Source: Batillaria attramentaria (lineage: Eukaryota; Mollusca; Gastropoda; Batillariidae). Taken from it: a stretch of DNA of 64,000 nucleotides. The position numbers and the translations under genes are program-made. Below the pieces are notes generated by a model. It was not told the origin of the DNA. It saw nothing but the letters and a program-made list of their open reading frames with translations, and did no database searches. The stretch covers positions 2,508,501 to 2,572,500 of the forward strand of contig JACVVK020000035.1 in assembly GCA_018292915.2 (NCBI GenBank), written 5' to 3'. Shown here piece by piece: positions 53,396-64,000 of this stretch. Each line of letters starts with the position of its first letter. Positions within the stretch are counted from its first letter, which is position 1.

Positions 53396-55718
53396 AACAA
53401 AACATCTTGTCGAAGGGAAAACTTCCTCCCTACCTGACCACTAAACTGCAAACACTGTTTGCAATATATTTTAATTACATGTACAACAGAACGGTAACTC
53501 AGAAGGCCAACCTCTAACAACCTGTAAACCAGTGACAACCACCGGGAGTATCCCACACTGACATGTAATTGTCTAGAAACAAGGGAATGTCAGGTCCCTG
53601 GGGCCTCACAGGGCTTCTGGTTCTGTCATTACTAGTCTGGCCGACAGGCATCCTCAGCTCTGGGCCGGCTACCAGCCCTGGCAATCTCTCCCTAGGGGCT
53701 GGGGACCTGTTATTACACCCAGCCCCTTTAGCCCTGCCGTTGGAGTAAGATCTGAGGGAGAGAGGCCTGGTAGTGACAGAGATCCATTGACCTTGCCCCT
53801 TGTGGAGCCAGCCAAGGTGGGACTCAACAACTCTACTTGACAGAAGGTCGGAACACATCAGTGTGGTCTGCTGGGAACAGGAACTGCCCTGGCACTAGCA
53901 GGCAGTGAAAACATGGGTGAAAGTTGTCTTACTTAAAAAAACATGCAATGATGCTTTCATCATGCTTTCACCTTGACCTTCAGGCAAGGCCATTCCAAAG
54001 GGTATGCCTGAAAGAGTTGTACACCACTTCCATGTCAAGTATGTTCTGTCTTGTGTTTGTGGTTGCTAGAATAAGGATAGTGTTTAACCAAAACACCAGT
54101 TTCTGGGACTCTGACCAAATCCTCATGACCTTGACCTTCAGATAAAGTCATTCTGGAAAACACCTTAAATGCTGAACATAGGTATCTACCAAACACATGT
54201 ACAGAGTGTCCCGAGTTTGTGGTTGTTGCTGAAAAAAGAAAGAAAAAAAGAAGCCAATGTTTGACTCCCAACAGCAGACTCCTTCCTGCAACCTTGACCT
54301 CTCAGAAAGGTCAATAAAAACGTTTGGAAAAGTTACCACTCAGACACAAGGAAAACACAAGGCAAGCTATGATATACTGGGAGTGGGATACTCACAACAT
54401 TGAGCCCTTCCACACTGTTCCTCTGGAAACGGTTCATGTTTTGTCGGGGAATGTGGTTGGTGGCCGGAATGATGAGAGATTTGGTCTGTGCGAAGACTGT
54501 GGGGGGAGCAGTGAGAGACAGTGCTGAGTGGATTCCCGGCACAGGACTCAAACGCTGTTTGCCGGACTCACTGTGCCGGCTACCTTCCTTTGTCTTCTGT
54601 AATCGCTGTTTTATTACCTGTGTGACAGAGAAAGACCGAGAGTAACAAGACGTGAATTCACTCTTTCAAGTTTGAGAGGAGTGAAAACTTGTTCACTACA
54701 AATGTACACCCTGATGTATACGAAAAACCAAAACTGAACTAAAAACAACTGCCCCCCCCCCAAAAAAACAACAACAACAACAAACCAACCAATATTTAAC
54801 ACTGCTTCTGATTTGATTGCTACGCTTTGAGTATGACAGGAGTAATGATAAATTTCCAAATAAAAAGAGCTTACCTGTGACGTTTGATTTGGGATCAAAT
54901 GAGGGATCATATGAAATGCCATCTTATGGATATTTTACAAACTCTTTGAACAGTTTTGAAGAAATCTGTGTTCCCCATCAATCAAGTTTCTGTGACTTAT
55001 TACCTCTTTTGAGAGGTCCCCGTGTCCGAAAGATGCGGAACGTCGATGACCTTTTGTTTTCTTCTTTTCAACAACAGATTCCCAATCATCTATTGTCTGC
55101 AACACATTATAAGCAACCAAAGAGTCAGAATTTCTATTGGGCAACAAACCATAACCACTACCATAACCACAAAAATTAAAACAAACACAGACCAACAACA
55201 AAACCCAAATCAAACAACAAAAAAATCCAAAAACACCACTAGTGACAAACCCCACCCAACCTCCAGCAACCCCAACACAAACAAATCATCTGACCATGCT
55301 TTTTTTATGAACACTCTAATGATGTAATGTGAAACCATTCAAATTCTTGGAAAAGCATTTGTGTCAAGTTTTCCTGAGTCAGTCCCCCAACGACCAAAGT
55401 GTGACTCACACGTTTTCGTCATGGTCAAACTGAATGCCGACAAGCACAGTGCAAGCACCCACACCAACCCCAATGCCCACATTATCACTAATTGCTAAAT
55501 TCATCAATATCTGCACACAATTTTGCACATATTTTTCTTTAAAAAACCAGACCTCACCTGTGTGGATTTATCACACATAAAGACCCCACCACTCTGGTAG
55601 TGGTGGTAGGAGTTGATGTCCTTGGGCCACTGCCCCGTCAAATACGGCTTTACAGGATCTGCGGAGCTGGCGCGCCATGCTGGCAAGACAGGGCTGTGGC
55701 GATGACTCTTACTCTTCT
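45776..55718 (-). CDS. FAM117/GLCCI1-family protein, last seven coding exons
   Basis: Exons 55718-55558, 55096-55004, 54617-54396, 47687-47610, 47309-47069, 46362-46236 and 46004-45776 join with GT/AG sites and consistent phases into 382 residues plus a split codon. Family hallmarks appear in order: PYLTGQWPKD, DKSTQ, HRRSASFG, RFQRNSVEGLN, EIEKL, AQDIPDGHRAP, TRSVDTQTP, RQPPDGCEKVKVIEE and CPVKPNQFVFKPSQGSAFCP. These correspond to the conserved blocks of glucocorticoid-induced transcript 1 and FAM117A/B. Vertebrate members are serine-rich phosphoproteins of poorly known role, so no biochemical function is claimed. The N-terminal exon (entering in phase 1) was not found; it may lie beyond 61.8 kb or off the window. 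Introns reach 6.7 kb. Confidence 0.9.
46236..46362 (-). CDS. FAM117/GLCCI1-like gene, penultimate coding exon
   Basis: Encodes GDSEFDSPEPSKFVSSPKPE and KSCPFVRQPPDGCEKVKVIE. The frame was set by phase 1 from the previous exon; a longer open frame in another register (starting VTVSLTHQ) is a shadow. Donor ACTCG|GTAAGT. Confidence 0.88.
46441..46512. repeat. (GT)n microsatellite in intron
   Basis: GT tract with CTGTGTCT interruptions, then eight Gs; about 80 bases from the penultimate coding exon. Confidence 0.95.
47069..47309 (-). CDS. FAM117/GLCCI1-like gene, coding exon with DTQTP motif
   Basis: Encodes AQDIPDGHRAPIPEITRLSC and TRSVDTQTP, then a Pro/Ser-rich low-complexity segment to SVESKSSK. 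Acceptor CTTCTCTAG; donor AAGG|GTATGG, phase 1. Confidence 0.88.
47610..47687 (-). CDS. FAM117/GLCCI1-like gene, small 26-codon exon
   Basis: Encodes EIEKLVLSKPTSSAGQEPEE then PDLLLR; phase 0 both ends; acceptor TGTTGCAG, donor CTCAGG|GTATGT. The EIE start matches the family's conserved block after SVEGLN. Confidence 0.85.
47982..48047 (-). mobile_element. SINE family 2, tRNA-like head only
   Basis: The minus strand reads GGTGAGCAGTGGTCTAATAG, then GTAGCGCATCGGACTTACC, closely matching the first 64 bases of the element at 28001. The body is missing. Confidence 0.65.
48752..48840. repeat. (GT)n(GC)n(GA)n microsatellite
   Basis: About 29 GT units, then a GCGCGCGCG segment and GAGAGAGG. Confidence 0.95.
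49355..49520 (-). mobile_element. degenerate SINE remnant
   Basis: Body block GGTTCAATGTCCTTTTCTAC with CACATGAAGGGCAG is recognisable; the tRNA-like end is badly eroded. Confidence 0.45.
53095..53195 (-). mobile_element. degenerate SINE remnant
   Basis: Order CAATGACCGTTTTAAGAG, TATCAAAGAGAGG, AAGTGTTTGGCTCCCAGCAG and GAAACCCACCAG follows family 1 from body to B box, with many changes. Confidence 0.5.
53341..53393. repeat. (GT)n microsatellite
   Basis: About 26 uninterrupted GT units. Confidence 0.95.
54396..54617 (-). CDS. FAM117/GLCCI1-like gene, coding exon with NSVEGLN motif
   Basis: Encodes VIKQRLQKTKEGSRHSESGK through SLIIPATNHIPRQNMNRFQR and NSVEGLNV, 74 codons, phase 0 at both ends. 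The donor GTT|GTGAGT was preferred over an adjacent weaker GT that would remove one valine. Confidence 0.87.
55004..55096 (-). CDS. FAM117/GLCCI1-like gene, coding exon with HRRSASFG motif
   Basis: 31 codons: TIDDWESVVEKKKTKGHRRS then ASFGHGDLSKE. The basic RRSAS context is a likely phosphorylation site, as in vertebrate homologues. Acceptor GTGTTGCAG, donor AAAGAG|GTAATA. Confidence 0.88.
55558..55718 (-). CDS. FAM117/GLCCI1-like gene, first identified coding exon
   Basis: Enters in phase 1 and encodes KSKSHRHSPVLPAWRASSAD, PVKPYLTGQWPKDINSYHHY and QSGGVFMCDKSTQ. The PYLTGQWP and DKSTQ blocks are the family's N-terminal signature. Donor CACAG|GTGAGG. Confidence 0.9.
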
Positions 55719-58079
55719 CTGAAACAAATGGGCACAGAATTTGAATTAAACCCTTTAAAAACACATTTTGGACTGACTGGAGACATCTTGTACTTTACCA
55801 CTGTTAACAACAGCTAAAGTAATTGCTGTGACAAAGACATTGTACCAATTGAGTAAACTGGAGTTTACTTCATTTTCTTTCTTTCTTTTACAGCACTTCA
55901 GCAAACTGTTACTCTACCATCTGCACCGATTACAGTATAAATACGCAAATATCTGCAGTGCGCAAGATGGCTGCCTGAATATGTAATTACAAACAACTGC
56001 TAAAATCATGATACCATAACATCATAATTGTATGCAATATATGAATCTAACAAAAAGTGTTAAAAAAAAACACAAAAAAACCCCACCTACACTGGAATCT
56101 CTAAAATGAACCACTGTTGTCTGCAAAACGGATTCAATAGTTAAACTGGCATGGCGAAGCTTGGATTCCAATTTCCTTTCAGCGACTCTGGGAAAATGTC
56201 TGATCCAGATCAATCCTGCTTGCTCAATACACTAGTACAGTATCAGTGAATGTGACCGTGTGTACACACACGTGCAGTACAGTATGTCCACTGCTACTAT
56301 AGGAACGGCAGTCCACCCGCTCACGTCTCTGGATCCATTTCAACCTCTGCCTGCCTCAGGCTAGCAGAGCCGTGCTGAATTCATTATGGCGATGTCTCGG
56401 GTAAAACGACGTATCATGTCACCCTTACCCTGTCTCTCTCACAAACACACACGGATTATGACAAAGAAATGCAGAAGTGATTCATCTCCACGCTGGCTTG
56501 TCTTGACAAGACCACTTTGGTGACGACTGGCTTCATTCACACGGGGAAGTGGTGCTGTTACTGTAGAAACGTGAAGACTGACCTTACGGCATCTTGAGAT
56601 CAACACTGATTTCCATTTTCACAGGTGTCATACTCAGGCCGCCAATCTCCAAACACACAAGCATAAATTTAACAGCAGACTTCAACGAATCCATCACAAT
56701 AAATCAACACTCCATTACAAACTGTCCATTTCACATCCATATGTTTATCGGTTCTGAAATTTCTCAAACGATCGGCAATGCTGTAAGAAGCTGTGAGTAA
56801 TGTTGTCACATTCTACCGAGTCTTACCGCACACCTGTAAAATTGCTAATGAATCAGTCGGAAGTTAGGCTCTGATGTGACAAATCTGATCCGACAAAGCT
56901 GAATCCCTGGCAGATAGTGGAATGGTGTCACTACCTGCAGAAAGACCTACTCGTCTGTCTGGACAGGAAAGTCTGACTGCATCAGTTGCGTCCGGTGCTG
57001 ACGGCCCAACCTGGTCATTACGCGGGCTGCACAGCACGACAACGCATCAATTATGCCGGCTGAAGTCTCTGCCGGCCCGATTCCGTCTCTCCTGACAAGC
57101 GCGTCCTCGCTGTTCCTCCAACACGGCGCCTTTGACCCCAAATAATGATCGTGTAAACAGTGCGGGGACCTACATGTACTGCTTGGCGTACGCCACACGA
57201 CCAAGACAAACGTTCGGCTCACAAAGCTCAGGGCCGCCGACTATTGATCTCATCATCTAGCATCCTTGGCACCGGCCCAGGTCACGGGTCGCGCTCAGCC
57301 AAGGCGCTCGGGGTGGCAGATTTTACACCCTTCTCACGCACCCAGCTACATGGCTTCATTTCTCTCTCTAAACACCGCCTTCATCGTGCCAGACACGCGT
57401 TTCGGGCCCCAGACTACAGTCAGATCAACACAAGACGTGCTGGTGCCAGCTAGGAGGCAAAGAACCCGAAGACGAGAGAAGCTGTCTGGTTGAGACAATA
57501 ACAACAGTGACACCGCGCCAAGCAATCACCCGAACACTGACCCGACTTGCTGCCTGCGCCTCTCTACCGCCAGGTCACGTCTGGCATTTTTCTCGACAGC
57601 CGTACGTTTAGTCACACTGCGCTGTCAGTATGTGGTTCGGGTAGACAGGATCCGTCCGTCACAGTTCCCCAACCCAAACCTCTCTACACTCCACTCCTGT
57701 TTACATCGGCAGCGAGAGAAAGGACGAGGCGCAAAGCTCTGCCAGACATTCCTCAGCGCGTGTCGTCTGCCACACACACACACTCACGCAGGCGTCCAAG
57801 CTATGTGCATTGATTTTTCCATTCCATTCACGCTGAATACGAACAGAGTCTACTCGCCTGATATTTCAAACTGTTTATAGAGAGAACGTGGGCGGGGGAA
57901 GGTATAATTCCGTCCTTGAGATAAATAAAGCTTGCCAGTGTTTGTAACATTCACGTTCGATATGCCGCCTCCTGTGCACTGTTTGAACAATGTTGACACA
58001 GCACTCAAGCCTTTCCTTGTGCTACTAGATGTACCACCAACCATCGACTTTTCGTGATGTTAAAATTGTTTGATATATC

Positions 58080-58122
<43 letters not shown>

Positions 58123-58296
58123 CGACTGACACGGATGATGAAACGTTTACAGAAGTGAGCTCAGTGTTCGGTAAATGCTGCCTTTCTTACAAAATGTTCC
58201 ACAAGAGAGATGTACATGAAATGAAACTTTATCTGTCAACGGTAACAGACATTAATCTAGTAGTCCAGTGTTCATCAGTTCTTGTCGTTGCTAATG

Positions 58297-58344
<48 letters not shown>

Positions 58345-58843
58345 CAACATGATAAAAACATGCAAAGCTGAACTATTCAGTGGCCATGAGAACGGCCCAT
58401 GAGACGTTTTGCCCCTATCTGATTGCCGTCTATACAGCTTTTTGCCACGGGCAAACATGTCATTCACAATGCAATGTAAAGCATGTCACAAGGCGGTGGA
58501 TTTAACAAATGAAAACGGGACCATTTCCAACACATTTGGCGCATATAATAATGTGTCGCAAACCCGTAAAACGCGAGGCGCCCAAAACGGCTGCTTAGTC
58601 AAGTGTCAATAGACAAGGTCGGCCACAACGGGAAACAAGCAAGACTGTGTGTAATACAGGACAACTATGATCACCTGTCGTGCCGGACTCAAAGCCCGAG
58701 AGATCAAAATTCCTTCACACGGCCTTCCACAGAACGCGTTGCACCTGCCGGTAAAAACTGAGAAAAAGAGGCAACGCAGCAGGGAGGGGAGTCACCCCCT
58801 TCAATTACGGTGCCTTATCTGGGCCGTTTGTCAACAGAGCGGA

Positions 58844-58870
58844 CCCCCCCCCCCCCCCCCCCCCCCCCCC
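58844..58870. repeat. 27-base poly-C run
   Basis: Uninterrupted Cs (G-runs on the minus strand). Confidence 0.95.
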
Positions 58871-59506
58871 TTTTCCCACAAAGCCCCCCTCGCCTGCTGA
58901 CAGCCAGGTCCACTGACTTGTTTTGGTGCCTGCCCACTTCAACCGTGCTGATTATAGATTCATAATGAAGTTACACGGCGAACGCATTACTGACAACTTC
59001 AACTACGACCCATGCCGCAAAGGTCCCCCTCAACTTCTGTTCCCAACCCCTTCCCAGGACTCACGCGTACACAAACATGATTAGGATCTGACCAATTCAC
59101 ACTGCATTGCCTAAACCATTTGACTGACTAGCCCGCCGCACGAACCTACTGTTGCGCATTTCACATACTACCAATAGTGCCAGTCAATCTTGTGTGATCA
59201 CAGAAAACCACGCACCCCCCCCCCCCCCTCATGCCGGCCGCCTTAATTTACATGTGTTGTGAAATAAACTACCTAGACACTTAAAACAACGGCCCCTATT
59301 GTCATTGTGCAAACCACCTTTGAAATACTGAACCTGCCTGTACACTTTGAACGGGCCATAATGCCATTGTATCAAGCGCTGCTCTGTGAGATTAAATTAA
59401 TTAACATTTTACTGAAAACAAAACAAATCACTTCTTGTCATGCAAACCAGACCAGCTAGCAAGAACAGAGAGGCAGCACTCTACATAAAGCAAAGGGGGA
59501 GGGGGG

Positions 59507-59547
<41 letters not shown>

Positions 59548-60711
59548 AACCCATCAAGACAACCTGTGGAGTATTCAATTTTGTCTGCACTAAAACCTGG
59601 ACCAGATGCCTCCCACTCCCAAGAGCCCATGCAGCTAAATAGCCCCCCCCCCCCAATCACCCTCCACCATCGCTTCCCTCCCCCTCCAGTCCCTGTCCAC
59701 ACAAAGGCTTGTAGTTGTACACACGACTGTACCCCCCACCCAACCCCAACCTCCTCCAAAGAATGAACTTTTCACTTGATACACAGACGATTTCTGTACA
59801 CTAAGATTGTACTCAATTTGACAAGATGATTACAGTATAGCAAAATGTGTTCCTAACTACAAAGGATACTAGATAGCTTCGTAGTCATTTATCTCAACTT
59901 TGATTCGCTTACCTGGTATTGTGCGTTCAAGCTCCGCCCACACAGAATTAAAATTCCCTCCTGAAGTGAACTGACTCTAACTCTAAGGCTGTTTTTATCA
60001 TAGTGCCCTTCCTCCTACCCCCACCCCCCAATGTACTACAGGTAACCTAAAAAGAGAAGAGATAACGAAAGATTAAGTTGCTAGTTTCATGACTATAGTA
60101 ATCAATTTCAAATAAGCTACCCTGAAGTCCAGTGACTGAAACCTTAGCGTACAATGTCTAGAAATGATCAGAAAGACAAACATGCAGACAAGCAGAGACG
60201 AAAGATAGTTTTCTCCAAAAGGCCAGTGGCTGGTATCGAACTGGAATACGTGTGTTCCGAATGTGCATTATACTTCTCCAGTTTGGCCAAGAGTGTTATT
60301 GTGTAAGTACATGTGCTGCCTTGTGAATTACAGGGGTGATTTATTTTCTCACGTTCAAACCATTCTCTCATGCAACGGCCCAACTCCCCAAGTCGACGCA
60401 CTCGTCCTTGAGGCTTGACATGGACAGTATGAAAATATCAAAAGCCTCTATGTCAACTGACACTGTGCTAATATTAGTAATAACAATACATGGACCACAG
60501 TGGGCATGCATGTAGTCCTTGCTGTGCTCACTCAAGCATCTACAAACTGGCAGAGAGCCAAGGCACATTTGGTCAGACTGGAGTGTAACTCACTGTAAGA
60601 CCATGAATAACACTTAGGGTTGTCTTCACTGCCAGCTGCACCCAAAACACTACACCACTAACTTGCAAACACACCAAAAGTTGATATATTTAATGTGTGG
60701 ATGTAATGTAT

Positions 60712-60714
<3 letters not shown>

Positions 60715-60778
<64 letters not shown>

Positions 60779-61019
60779 ACGCACATGAGTGTTTGTGTGT
60801 GTGTGTTTGAAGCAATTGTTTTGTAACGTCTACAATCAATACACTTGAATAAACCAAAGTGATGTGCAATACATTATAAATTTGTGTGTGTGTGTGTATG
60901 TGTGTGTGCACATGCGTGTGCTTGTTATGCAAGCATGCGCATGAGTGTGAAGCAATTGTGTTTTGTAATGCCTACAGTCAATACACTTGAATAAACCAAA
61001 GTGATACACATTATAGTTG

Positions 61020-61091
<72 letters not shown>

Positions 61092-61115
61092 TGTCTGAGA
61101 GAGAGAGAGAGAGAG
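60715..61115. repeat. GT microsatellites around a duplicated ~70-bp segment
   Basis: GT tracts at 60715-60768, 60882-60909 and 61022-61090 bracket two copies (about 60808-60880 and 60948-61015) of a segment with GAAGCAATTGT and CAATACACTTGAATAAACCA. The cluster probably grew by unequal exchange between GT tracts. Confidence 0.85.
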
Positions 61116-61761
61116 TCTTCAGCCAAAAGTACTCTGCGCATTCTTCAACTGACACTTCTCAGGAAAAATAATTTACAATTACATAGTTGCTGGTTGAATT
61201 CAACCTCTACCTCAGCAGCATTTGTATGGCAACTGATAACCTCATTATAAATGACCTCAGGTAAAAAAAAAAAAGAAGCGTATACATGTGTGAAGGACGC
61301 TGGTTATGCCACCACCTACCTCCCCACACACACACATGAAAACCATGTAAGTTACATGTATATATCCACACATCTGAATAAATGAATAAATCAGCAGAAG
61401 GAAGTTATACAATCTTAACTCAAAAAGGACTTCCACTTGACTAACAAAAACTTCAGGAAAAATGAATGACTGTCAGAGCCATTCATAAAGAACTTGAATG
61501 CATGCCTTTGTGTGTTTGATTTTCCCTATTTGTCAATGGCTGCACCGAACACACCCAATGATGGAATTTTCCTCTATAACGATTTTATTTTCACCCCTGC
61601 AAGTGTAACCTGCCTTTCACATGACCTAACAAAGAGCTCTCTTGCTTTCAAAACAGTGGAAGATTCCTGAAGAATTGAATCTGCTGCGTGCCAGCCGCTT
61701 TCTGCAAGTGTCTTTCCCTCAGTTAAAACTTTTTTGCCTCTTGGTTCCAAACTTAATTACT

Positions 61762-63862
61762 TACTTACTTAGGCCCTTGGCTCCACGTGGAGCATAGGCC
61801 ATCGACAACCCTTCGCCATCGCACTCTGTTCTGGGCTAGTCTTGCCACTCCAGTCCAGTTGGTACCCTGCTTACATAGCTCTGCCTCAGTGTCCCGCCTC
61901 CAGCTGTTGCGAGGCCGGCCTCTCTTCCTTTTCCCCTGCGGGTTCCATGTCAGGGCTTGGCGTGTGGTGCTGGATGCCGGCTTCCTGAGGGTGTGTCCAA
62001 TCCAGCCCCACTTCCTCCGCAGGATCTGCTTGGCCACTGGTTCCTGCCCCGCTCGCTCCCACAGTTCTTCATTCCGGATCTTCTCTGGCCATCGGATGTT
62101 GAAGATGCGCCTCAGACAGGTGTTGAGAAATGTCTGGATCTTCTGCTGCATCGTCTTCGTTGTCCTCCATGTTTCGCATCCGTAGAGCAGAACTGACTTC
62201 ACGTTGGAGTTGAAGATGCGAAGTTTGGTTCTTATGCTGACAACTTTGGATGCCCAGATGTTCTTCAGCATGACCATTGCTGCCCTTGCCTTGCCGATTC
62301 TGGCTGTGACGTCTCGGTCTGTGCCTCCCTGTCCGTCAACCACACTCCCCAGGTAGACAAAAGACTCCACCTCCCTGATGGGCTCTCCACCGACTGTGAC
62401 TGGTGTGTTGGCAGTGGTGTTGATCTTCATCAGCTCGGTTTTCTTCCTGTTGATCTTGAGCCCTGTTCCGGCTGATGTGGCTTCCAGGCGCGTAGTCTTG
62501 TCCTGCATTTGGCTGTGGCTGTGAGACAGGAGCGCCAGGTCGTCCGCGAAGTCGAGGTCATCCAGCTGCGTCCAGAGTGTCCACTGTATCCCGTTTTTCC
62601 TGCCTGCTGTAGTGGTCTTCATGATCCAGTCGATGACCAGGAGGAAGAGAAACGGGGACAACAGGCATCCCTGGCGGACTCCGGTCTTCACCTCGAAGCT
62701 TTCTGACAACTGGCCAGCATGGGCAATCCTGCAGCTCATGTCTTGGTAGGTGCACTGGATTAAGGAGATGATCTTCCCGGGAACTCCATAGTGCCTTAGC
62801 AGCTTCCACAGCGCCTCTCTGTCTACACTGTCGAAGGCCTTCTCATAGTCTATGAAGTTGATGTAGAGAGGGGAGTTCCACTCCAGTGACTGCTCCACAA
62901 TGATGCGTAGGCTGGCAATCTGGTCAGCGCAGGACCTGTTCCTGCGAAAGCCTGCCTGCTGGTCTCGGAGCATGGGGTCGACTGCCTCTCTCATCCTCTC
63001 CAGTAGAATTCTGTTGAGAACCTTGCCTGGCACTGACAGGAGCATGATCCCTCGGTAGTTGCTGCAGTCCCTGAGGTCCCCTTTCTTTGGCAGCTTGATG
63101 ACGATCCCTTCTTTCCACTGGGCTGGCACCTCTTCCTTCTCCCAGATCTTGCTGAACAGGCTGTGCAGCATGTTGACGGCTGTCTCTGTGTCTGCTTTGA
63201 TGGCTTCTGCTGGTATCTCGTCCGGCCCTGCAGCTTTCCCATTTCTCAGTGTCATGATGGCTTTCCTGATCTCCGCCTTAGAGGGCTTGTCGCAGTTGAT
63301 GGGTAGTTCTGTCTCTGCTGGTGGGATGTCTGGTGGTGTTTCAGGGATGGGACGATTTAACAGCTCCCTGAAGTGTTCTGCCCATCGCTTCAGCTGTTCC
63401 TCAGTTGTTGTCAGTGGGTGCCCGTTCTTGTCCTTCACTGGTTTGTCTGTCTGCTGAAATTTGCCCGCGAGCTTCTTGGTCACCTGGTACAGGTCTTTTA
63501 GGTTCCCTTGTCGGGCTGCTTCCTCTGCTTGATTGGCCAGGTTGTCGATGTAGTCCCTCTTGTCCTTTCTGGTGCTCCTCTTCACTTCTCTGTCAGCTGC
63601 TGTGTATTCTTCCTGTGCCTTTGCCTTAGCTCTTCTTGTTCGGCTTGTGTTCAGTGCATTTTTCTTCTTTTTCCTAACTTCCAGCTTCTGGATGGTATCA
63701 GCAGAGATCCATTCCTTGTGTTGGGTCTTTCTCTTGCCAAGGACCTCTTCGCATGTGTCGTGCCAGAGTTTCTTGCTGTGTTCCCACTGTGTCTCGATAT
63801 CCATTCCACTGTCTTCTATCAGGTCTTGCAGTGGCTGGAACCTGTTGGAAAGGCTGACCCGG
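61762..63862 (-). mobile_element. RTE-like LINE, second copy, 5' truncated
   Basis: The reverse complement of this stretch matches 20190-22285 of the first copy at nearly every base. It ends in the same TAAG repeats (ACTTACTTACTTA on the plus strand, 61762-61775). Homology stops at about 63862, in the linker between endonuclease and reverse transcriptase, so the endonuclease is gone. No target duplication was found, which suggests truncation or rearrangement at the 5' junction. Confidence 0.9.
61765..63862 (-). CDS. LINE reverse transcriptase ORF, intact 3' two-thirds
   Basis: Open without interruption through all reverse transcriptase motifs (FIDYEKAFDSVDR, GVRQGCLLSPFLF, FADDLALLS, YLGSVVDG) to the stop at 61765. 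It has no frameshift where the first copy has lost 4 bases. The frame stays open into flanking DNA to an ATG at 63912, but residues before about VSLSNRF are not part of the element. About seven residues differ from the first copy over the shared part, so both derive from a recently active source. Without the endonuclease it is not autonomous. Confidence 0.88.
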
Positions 63863-64000
63863 TGTAGCATCCGGTCCGGTCCCCCCTCAGAAGTAGTCCC
63901 CCGGGGGACCAATTCGTGGCAAAAACTGCTCTATAATGGTCCCCCCTTAGACATCCAGCCTCGTTTTCGACTGGTCCCCCTGGGCGATTTTGGTCCCCCC
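63863..64000. repeat. GGTCCCCC-rich repeat at LINE 5' junction
   Basis: GGTCCCCC or its complement occurs at least five times (near 63877, 63902, 63938, 63972, 63990), including a mirrored GTCCCCCGGGGGACC at 63893-63907. It looks like the end of an inverted-repeat element that continues past the window. Confidence 0.5.

Larger units (their letters stand above)
47688..54395. other. 6.7-kb intron of the FAM117/GLCCI1-like gene
   Basis: No exon found inside. It holds a second-family SINE head (47982-48047), GT tracts (48637-48655, 48752-48840, 53341-53393), C-runs (49271-49282, 49540-49553, 49711-49720, 52238-52264), GA-rich sequence (51956-52015) and two degenerate SINE remnants (49355-49520, 53095-53195). 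Confidence 0.6.
55719..61757. other. upstream intron or 5' region of the FAM117/GLCCI1-like gene; no exon identified
   Basis: No exon ending in phase 1 with FAM117-like content was found. 56900-57700 is CpG-rich and microsatellite-free, so it is a candidate promoter or first-exon region. Other contents: CA tracts (58081-58121, 58302-58345), a 27-base C-run (58844-58870), C-run 59216-59228, GA tract (59512-59542), a tRNA-like scrap (about 60225-60300) and the GT/duplication cluster at 60715-61115. Confidence 0.45.

Noticed and set aside
54035..54271. Minus-strand 78-residue frame between FAM117-like exons
   Set aside because: No flanking splice sites in a compatible phase and no similarity to the family's conserved blocks.
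57850..58044. ATG-initiated 64-residue minus-strand frame as the missing FAM117-like first exon
   Set aside because: It lacks the serine/arginine-rich character expected and ends without a phase-1 donor that fits 55718.
60225..60300. Possible tRNA gene on the minus strand (GGCCAAACTGG and AGTTCGATACC)
   Set aside because: Acceptor and anticodon arms do not pair; more likely a tRNA-derived scrap, too weak to list as an element.

Overview
The window is eukaryotic DNA. Coding sequence is split into short exons with GT/AG splice sites, introns run from hundreds of bases to several kilobases, and the intervening DNA is full of (CA)n, (CT)n and poly-C/poly-G tracts, tRNA-derived SINEs, LINE remnants and small palindromic DNA elements. 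The microsatellite load, the LINE and SINE types and the gene content suggest a lophotrochozoan, most likely a gastropod mollusc. That assignment is inferred from general appearance; no species can be named.

Layout. (1) 0.99-7.1 kb, minus strand: the 5' eight coding exons of an ankyrin-repeat protein that runs off the left edge. Its exon block is internally duplicated with intron phases preserved. (2) 8.4-8.55 kb, plus strand: the lone last exon of an unrecognised gene. (3) 10.2-14.3 kb: a two-level tandem repeat array, followed by a LINE 3' end. (4) 16.9-18.05 kb, minus strand: an intronless 383-residue class A GPCR. (5) 19.0-22.3 kb, plus strand: an almost full-length RTE-like LINE with a 13-bp target duplication and one 4-bp inactivating deletion. 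Next to it is a SINE that was itself hit by a 239-bp palindromic element. (6) 22.8-28.7 kb: repeats only (microsatellites, a 51-bp minisatellite, a second SINE family, LINE tails). (7) 28.8-36.0 kb, plus strand: a complete six-coding-exon gene for a 680-residue type II membrane 2-oxoglutarate/Fe(II) dioxygenase of the prolyl 4-hydroxylase type, with several mobile elements in its introns. (8) 45.8-55.7 kb, minus strand: the last seven coding exons of a FAM117/GLCCI1-family gene, arranged tail-to-tail with the dioxygenase gene and followed by about 8 kb that may be its 3'UTR. Its 5' exon was not found and may lie beyond the right edge. (9) 61.8-63.9 kb, minus strand: a 5'-truncated copy of the same LINE, with its reading frame intact.

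The host genes show no shared pathway. They look like independent neighbours in a repeat-rich animal genome. The most notable features are the exon-block duplication in the ankyrin gene, the membrane-anchored hydroxylase with its very long charged linker, the nested or paired palindromic elements with readable target duplications, and the hierarchical satellite array. All exon models come from reading splice sites and phases by eye; no transcript or database evidence was available.
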